From assembly GCF_008806595.1 (NCBI RefSeq), contig NZ_VZRB01000007.1, forward strand, positions 248,001 to 312,000: a DNA stretch of 64,000 nucleotides, read 5' to 3'. Shown here piece by piece: positions 60,368 to 64,000 of this stretch. Origin of the DNA: Streptomyces luteolifulvus. Its GTDB lineage: Bacteria; Actinomycetota; Actinomycetes; Streptomycetales; Streptomycetaceae. A program made the position numbers and the translations under genes. How positions within the stretch are numbered: the first letter of the stretch is position 1; each line of letters begins with the position of its first letter. The notes beneath the pieces are model-generated. The model did no database searches and was not told where the DNA came from. It saw only the letters and a list, made by a program, of their open reading frames with translations.

Positions 60368-61321
60368 CTAGGAGTCGACCCAGCCGCTGACGAGCCACAT
60401 CTGGTCGATGAGGGCGTCGCACTGGTTGCCCTGCTCGCACGAGATCTTGATCGTGTTCGTGCCCTTGTTGAGCTGGATGTAGTTGTAGGTCTTCGTCCAG
60501 CCCTTCTCGTAGTCGCCCTCGTCGGCGTTCGCCCAGTTCTTCAGGTCGACGCCCGTGTTGGAGGGCGTGCCGTTGACCGTGAGCGTGGCGTTGGCGTCCT
60601 TGCCGGGGACGCTGTAGCCGACGTACACGCTGTACTTGCCGCTCTTCGGGATCCCGCTGACGTTCCAAGTGACCGACGCGCCCGCCTGGTTGAAGCCGGT
60701 CACATAGACGCCGCCGTCGGCCTTCGCGCCCTTGATGTCGGATGCGGTGGCGGCGCCGCCGCCGAGGAGCAGGGCCTTTGCGTCGATCGTCGGGAGGTCT
60801 TCCTCGGCCGCCTCGCTGTTGCTGTTCGACGGGCTCGGCTGCGCGCTCTTCGACGTGGTCGGCTTGGACGACGCCCCGTTGTCACCACCCGCGGTGTCGT
60901 CCTCCGTGTTGCCGTTCACGATCGCCACGGTGATGCCGATGACGACCGCGGCGACCACGGCGATCGCGCCGATCAGCAGGCCCTTGGTGTTGGGGCCGCG
61001 GCCCCGGCCGCCCCCGCCGCCGCCCGCGGGCATCGGCTGCTGGGTGGTGGGGGCGCCGCCCGGGAGGGTCTCGGGCGCGGCATAGTGGGCGTTCGGCTGA
61101 CCGTACGCACCCTGCTGCGGCACCGCCGACTGGCTGTGCTGCGCGGTCGGCGCCGTCTGCCCGTACTGCCGCTGGCCGACCGCGCGCACCCGGTTGACGG
61201 CGTTCGGGTAGCCGTAGCCTCCGGAGGGCGGCTGCGCCCCGTTGGCCTGCCCGTCGGCGTAGAGGTAGCCGAACGGGTCGTCGTCCTCGGGCGTGGTCGC
61301 GCCGTTGTTGCCGGACGTCAT
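60368..61321 (-). CDS. Membrane-anchored carbohydrate-binding protein (CBM35/CBM6-like)
   Basis: A 317-residue protein. A long low-complexity N-terminus (Gly/Pro/Gln) precedes one membrane helix (GLLIGAIAVVAAVVIGITVAI, about residues 115-135), a Ser/Pro linker, and an extracytoplasmic beta-sandwich (VYVTGFNQAGASVTWNVSGI then GTNTIKISCEQGNQCDALID). The beta-sandwich resembles carbohydrate-binding modules. ATG at 61321 follows GAGGAG. It lies downstream of cdgB on the same strand. No catalytic domain, so a sensor or adhesin is likely. Confidence 0.75.
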   Translation of the reverse strand: MTSGNNGATTPEDDDPFGYLYADGQANGAQPPSGGYGYPNAVNRVRAVGQRQYGQTAPTAQHSQSAVPQQGAYGQPNAHYAAPETLPGGAPTTQQPMPAGGGGGGRGRGPNTKGLLIGAIAVVAAVVIGITVAIVNGNTEDDTAGGDNGASSKPTTSKSAQPSPSNSNSEAAEEDLPTIDAKALLLGGGAATASDIKGAKADGGVYVTGFNQAGASVTWNVSGIPKSGKYSVYVGYSVPGKDANATLTVNGTPSNTGVDLKNWANADEGDYEKGWTKTYNYIQLNKGTNTIKISCEQGNQCDALIDQMWLVSGWVDS

Positions 61322-61443
61322 CCCTTGGTACTCCTCGAACAGGTGCGGGTCGGATGCGATGCGTGTGGTCAGAATGGCGAGCCTACCCGCTCCTGACCGC
61401 CCAAACGGGTGACTCGGATCGCATCAGCTCGCTGACCTGGGAA

Positions 61444-63096
61444 TCATCCCGCGCGTCTGTGCTGTTTGGGACGAGATCGTTTCTCTATGTACATGCGTTC
61501 GTCGGCTGACTTCAGCACTTCGTCCGCCGTCATCCCGCAGTGCGCCCAGCCGATGCCGAAGCTGGCACCGACCCGAACGGCCCGGCCCTCCGCGCGTATC
61601 GGCTGGATGATCTCGTTACGCAGGCGTACGGCGAGGTCCTGGGCGTCGGCCTTGCCGAGCCCGTCGGCGAGGATCACGAACTCGTCGCCGCCGAGCCGGG
61701 CCACGGTGTCGCCGTCGCGCACCCCGTGCGTCAGCCGCCGGGCGACCTCGATGAGGACCGCGTCACCGGCGTTGTGCCCGAACCGGTCGTTGATCGACTT
61801 GAAGCCGTCGAGATCGCAGAAGAGGACGGCGAGCCCCTTGGTGCCGTCGTCGCGCTCGCCCTCGGGGGCGATGGTGTGCACATGGTGGTCGAAGGCGTCG
61901 AAGGCCTCCGCCCCCGGGCGGAAGTCGAAACCGTGGCCGCCGACGTCGTAGACGGGGTGTCCGTAAGCGGCGTCCAGGGTCTCCAGGGCGCCGGGGTGGC
62001 TGGGACGCGCGCACAGCCGGGAGGACAGGCGGGAGCGCAGCTCGGCGGAGTTCGGCAGGCCGGTGAGCGAGTCGTGGGAGGCGCGGTGGGCGAGCTGGAG
62101 CTCGCGGCGCTTGCGGTCCTCGATGTCCTCGACGTGGGTGAGCAGGAAGCGCGGGCCGTCGGCGGCGTCCGCGACGACGGAGTTGCGCAGGCTGACCCAG
62201 ACGTAGGTGCCGTCCCGGCGGCCGAGCCTGAGCTCCGCGCGCCCTCCCTCGGCGGAGGTCCTCAGCAGCGTGCCGATGTCCTCGGGGTGGACGAGGTCGG
62301 AGAAGGAGTAGCGGCGCATCGCGGAGGCGGGGCGGCCCAGCAGCCGGCACAGGGCGTCGTTGGTGCGCAGGATCCGGCCGTGCTGCTCGCCGCCCATCTC
62401 GGCGATGGCCATGCCGGAGGGTGCGTACTCGAAGGCCTGCCGGAAGCTCTCCTCGCTGGCACGCAGGGCCTGCTGGTCCCTTTCGAGCCTGACCAGTGCA
62501 CGCTGCATATTTGCACGTAGACGCGCGTTGCTGATCGCGATGGCGGCCTGGAACGCATACATCTGAAGCGCTTCACGCCCCCATGCGCCCGGCCGGCGGC
62601 CGTTGCGCGGCCGGTCCACGGACAGCACGCCGATCAGCTCGCCGACGCCGCCGCCCGGCCCGCCCGGCATGTACATCGGCGCGAAGAGCCGGTCGGAGGG
62701 GTGCCACTCGTCCTCGAAGCGGGGCGCGGGACCGTCGGTGTACCACTGCGGTACGTCGTCGTCGTCGAGAACCCAGCCCTCGGTGTGCGGGATGAAGATC
62801 AGGTCGCCCCACTGCTCACCCATGTTCAGCCGGCGCTCCCAGGACTCGCGGGAGCCGACCCGGCCGGTGATGAGGGCCTCGGCGGCCGGGTTGCCGGAGA
62901 AGGCGGCGACCACGAGATCGCCGTCCGGGCGGACGAGGTTGACGCACGCCAGCTCGTACCCGAGGGCGGTGATCACGCCGTCCGCCACTGTCTGCAATGT
63001 GTCCGCGAGGCTGCGGGCGGTGTTCATGTCCGCCATGACCTGGTGCAGCTGTCGCAGGGACGCAAGGCGGACGTAGGGCTCCGACTCGGTCTCCAT
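61444..63096 (-). CDS. cdgB: Diguanylate cyclase CdgB (GAF-PAS-GGDEF)
   Basis: A 550-residue soluble c-di-GMP synthase. A GAF domain (about residues 10-200), a PAS/PAC domain (about 215-335; FRQAFEYAPSGMAIAEM) and a GGDEF domain follow. The active site ARLGGDEFVIL is intact, and RDGD five residues before it is the inhibitory I-site. An insert of about 65 residues (LCARPSHPGALETLDAAYGH onward) splits the GGDEF domain start. ATG with GGGGGAGGG upstream. CdgB controls development in S. coelicolor; BldD regulates c-di-GMP genes. Confidence 0.93.
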   Translation of the reverse strand: METESEPYVRLASLRQLHQVMADMNTARSLADTLQTVADGVITALGYELACVNLVRPDGDLVVAAFSGNPAAEALITGRVGSRESWERRLNMGEQWGDLIFIPHTEGWVLDDDDVPQWYTDGPAPRFEDEWHPSDRLFAPMYMPGGPGGGVGELIGVLSVDRPRNGRRPGAWGREALQMYAFQAAIAISNARLRANMQRALVRLERDQQALRASEESFRQAFEYAPSGMAIAEMGGEQHGRILRTNDALCRLLGRPASAMRRYSFSDLVHPEDIGTLLRTSAEGGRAELRLGRRDGTYVWVSLRNSVVADAADGPRFLLTHVEDIEDRKRRELQLAHRASHDSLTGLPNSAELRSRLSSRLCARPSHPGALETLDAAYGHPVYDVGGHGFDFRPGAEAFDAFDHHVHTIAPEGERDDGTKGLAVLFCDLDGFKSINDRFGHNAGDAVLIEVARRLTHGVRDGDTVARLGGDEFVILADGLGKADAQDLAVRLRNEIIQPIRAEGRAVRVGASFGIGWAHCGMTADEVLKSADERMYIEKRSRPKQHRRAG

Positions 63097-63236
63097 GCTC
63101 GCCCTCCCCCCGAGACCTCGCAGCGAATCAAGGGTCCTCTTCGGCGCTTCTTATCGGTGGTGTTCTTGCATCTTCCCCGCCACTGAATCACAGCGCGCTG
63201 CCCACTCGGTACACAGGGTCAACAATTAATGCCCCT

Positions 63237-63252
63237 TGTGACTCAAGTCACA
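63237..63252. promoter_or_regulatory. Crp-like site upstream of cdgB
   Basis: TGTGACTCAAGTCACA exactly fits TGTGA-N6-TCACA and the streptomycete Crp consensus GTG-N6-GnCAC. It is 141 bp upstream of the cdgB start in a 348-bp AT-richer divergent gap (63097-63444). The shorter GTGAC/GTCAC halves also resemble BldD half-sites, so either could be the ligand. The rest of the gap shows only promoter-like AT stretches (63215-63235, 63250-63320). Confidence 0.55.
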
Positions 63253-63444
63253 GCGAAACATGAACAATTGAGCGGAGTTTCTGCGATTTTCCTGTGCGTT
63301 TACTGAACGCAAACTTTGGGCTGATGTGGAGATGCCCGGAGATGGTCACAGAACGTACGCCCGAGACTACATCGGCGGTCCTAGGTCCGCTCTCGTCCCG
63401 GGGTCCGATGCGGCGCACACGGACCGGAGATTAGCGTTTCCGGC

Positions 63445-64000
63445 GTGCTGAAGACTCCCTCTGCCACGCTCTCCGCCGCCCCGCCCGCCACCGCCGGGCA
63501 TGCTGAGGGGGTGAGCAACGACGAGTTCCGCGCCGCCATGTCCCGGCTGGCCGCGGGCGTGGTCCTGGTGACCGCGCAAGAGCCGCCGCTCGACCCCGAC
63601 GACCCCGACGCTCCGGGCGGCGAGGACGTCGGTATGACGGCCACAGCGTTCATGTCGGTCTCCCTCGACCCGCCGTTGGTGCTGGTCAGCCTGCGTGAGG
63701 GCGCCCGCATGGACGACCTGCTCGACGAGCAGCCCCATTGGGCCGTCTCCGTCCTCTCCGAGAGCCAGCGGCACATCGCCGGCCGCTTCGCGATGAAGGG
63801 CCGCATCAGCGACCGGCTGCTGTTCGAGGACATCCCGTACGTACGCGGCGAGGTGTCCGGCGCTCCCCTGGTGGCCGGCGCCCTGGCCATCCTGGAGTGC
63901 CGCACCGAGCAGCGGGTCCCGGCCGGGGACCACACGCTGGTGATCGGCCGTGTCCTGACGGCCCGGGTACCGAGCGCGGACGGCGGGCCGCTGATGTACT
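63445..64000 (+). CDS. Flavin reductase-like protein, partial (runs off the window)
   Basis: At least 185 codons of a flavin reductase (FMN-binding split-barrel) family protein. After about 24 variable residues (GTG at 63445) comes SNDEFRAAMSRLAAGVVLVT, then an insert with DPDDPDAPGG, then GMTATAFMSVSLDPPLVLVS, the FMN-binding landmark, and WAVSVLSESQRHIAGRFAMK. TAGCGT at 63432-63437 with a 7-nt gap supports a leaderless start. The C-terminus is beyond the window. Supplies or uses reduced flavin; partner unknown. Confidence 0.85.
   Translation, partial: MLKTPSATLSAAPPATAGHAEGVSNDEFRAAMSRLAAGVVLVTAQEPPLDPDDPDAPGGEDVGMTATAFMSVSLDPPLVLVSLREGARMDDLLDEQPHWAVSVLSESQRHIAGRFAMKGRISDRLLFEDIPYVRGEVSGAPLVAGALAILECRTEQRVPAGDHTLVIGRVLTARVPSADGGPLMY

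Overview
The window is chromosomal DNA from a high-GC actinomycete, almost certainly a Streptomyces. It has very GC-rich third codon positions, frequent GTG and TTG starts, many leaderless starts with a TAnnnT hexamer 6-7 nt upstream, the futalosine menaquinone genes, a groEL2-type chaperonin under CIRCE control, DasR-like operators, and the developmental diguanylate cyclase cdgB. From memory, the gene order from cdgB through nagA/nagK, otsA/otsB, thrC, groEL2, murQ and mqnB/mqnD matches the S. coelicolor core-chromosome region around SCO4280-SCO4340, read in reverse. No tRNA, rRNA, CRISPR array, transposase or integrase was found.

Layout. 0-8 kb: housekeeping and transport genes (RNA 2',3'-cyclic phosphodiesterase, Uma2 nuclease, MarR-MFS efflux operon, purine permease, CtpE-like P-type ATPase). 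8-14.8 kb: a secreted and effector block. It holds a trypsin-fold protein that has lost its catalytic His and Ser and carries FG-GAP repeats, a small secreted protein, and a 1218-residue exported ALF-repeat protein ending in a papain-like toxin domain, followed 7 bp later by a probable immunity gene. 14.8-23 kb: a sacsin-like GHKL ATPase, DUF3027, an MFS protein, a DUF2771 lipoprotein, and mqnB-mqnD. 23-33.2 kb: cold-shock protein, HAD hydrolase, an XPB helicase with its Rv0862c-like partner, and a HelD-type RNA polymerase motor. 33.2-33.7 kb: an intergenic array of about six hairpin-bearing repeats.

33.7-41 kb: cutC, small-enzyme genes, and an rpiR/murR-murQ-murP operon for recycling N-acetylmuramic acid. 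41-46.2 kb: an accessory segment with an XRE/DUF397 pair, a MerR regulator divergent from a membrane protein, a winged-helix/zinc-ribbon protein, a frameshifted Uma2 gene and a 58-residue antitoxin-like ORF. 46.2-52 kb: an OYE-family reductase, groEL2 with two tandem CIRCE operators, a cold-shock gene, a MoaD/ThiS-like carrier gene, and thrC preceded by a SAM-I riboswitch. 52-64 kb: glucosylglycerate and trehalose synthesis (gpgS, otsA, otsB), an orphan sugar-binding lipoprotein divergent from nagK-nagA across two DasR-type operators, a PfkB kinase, a CBM-bearing membrane protein, cdgB and the start of a flavin reductase gene.

Several genes form a cell-wall amino-sugar theme: MurP/MurQ and NagK/NagA handle MurNAc and GlcNAc, and a dre-like site also lies upstream of cutC. 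A second theme is stress physiology (GroEL2, cold-shock proteins, trehalose, HelD, XPB). The most novel-looking unit is the ALF-repeat toxin/immunity pair with its divergent secreted neighbours and the perfect 18-bp palindrome between them.
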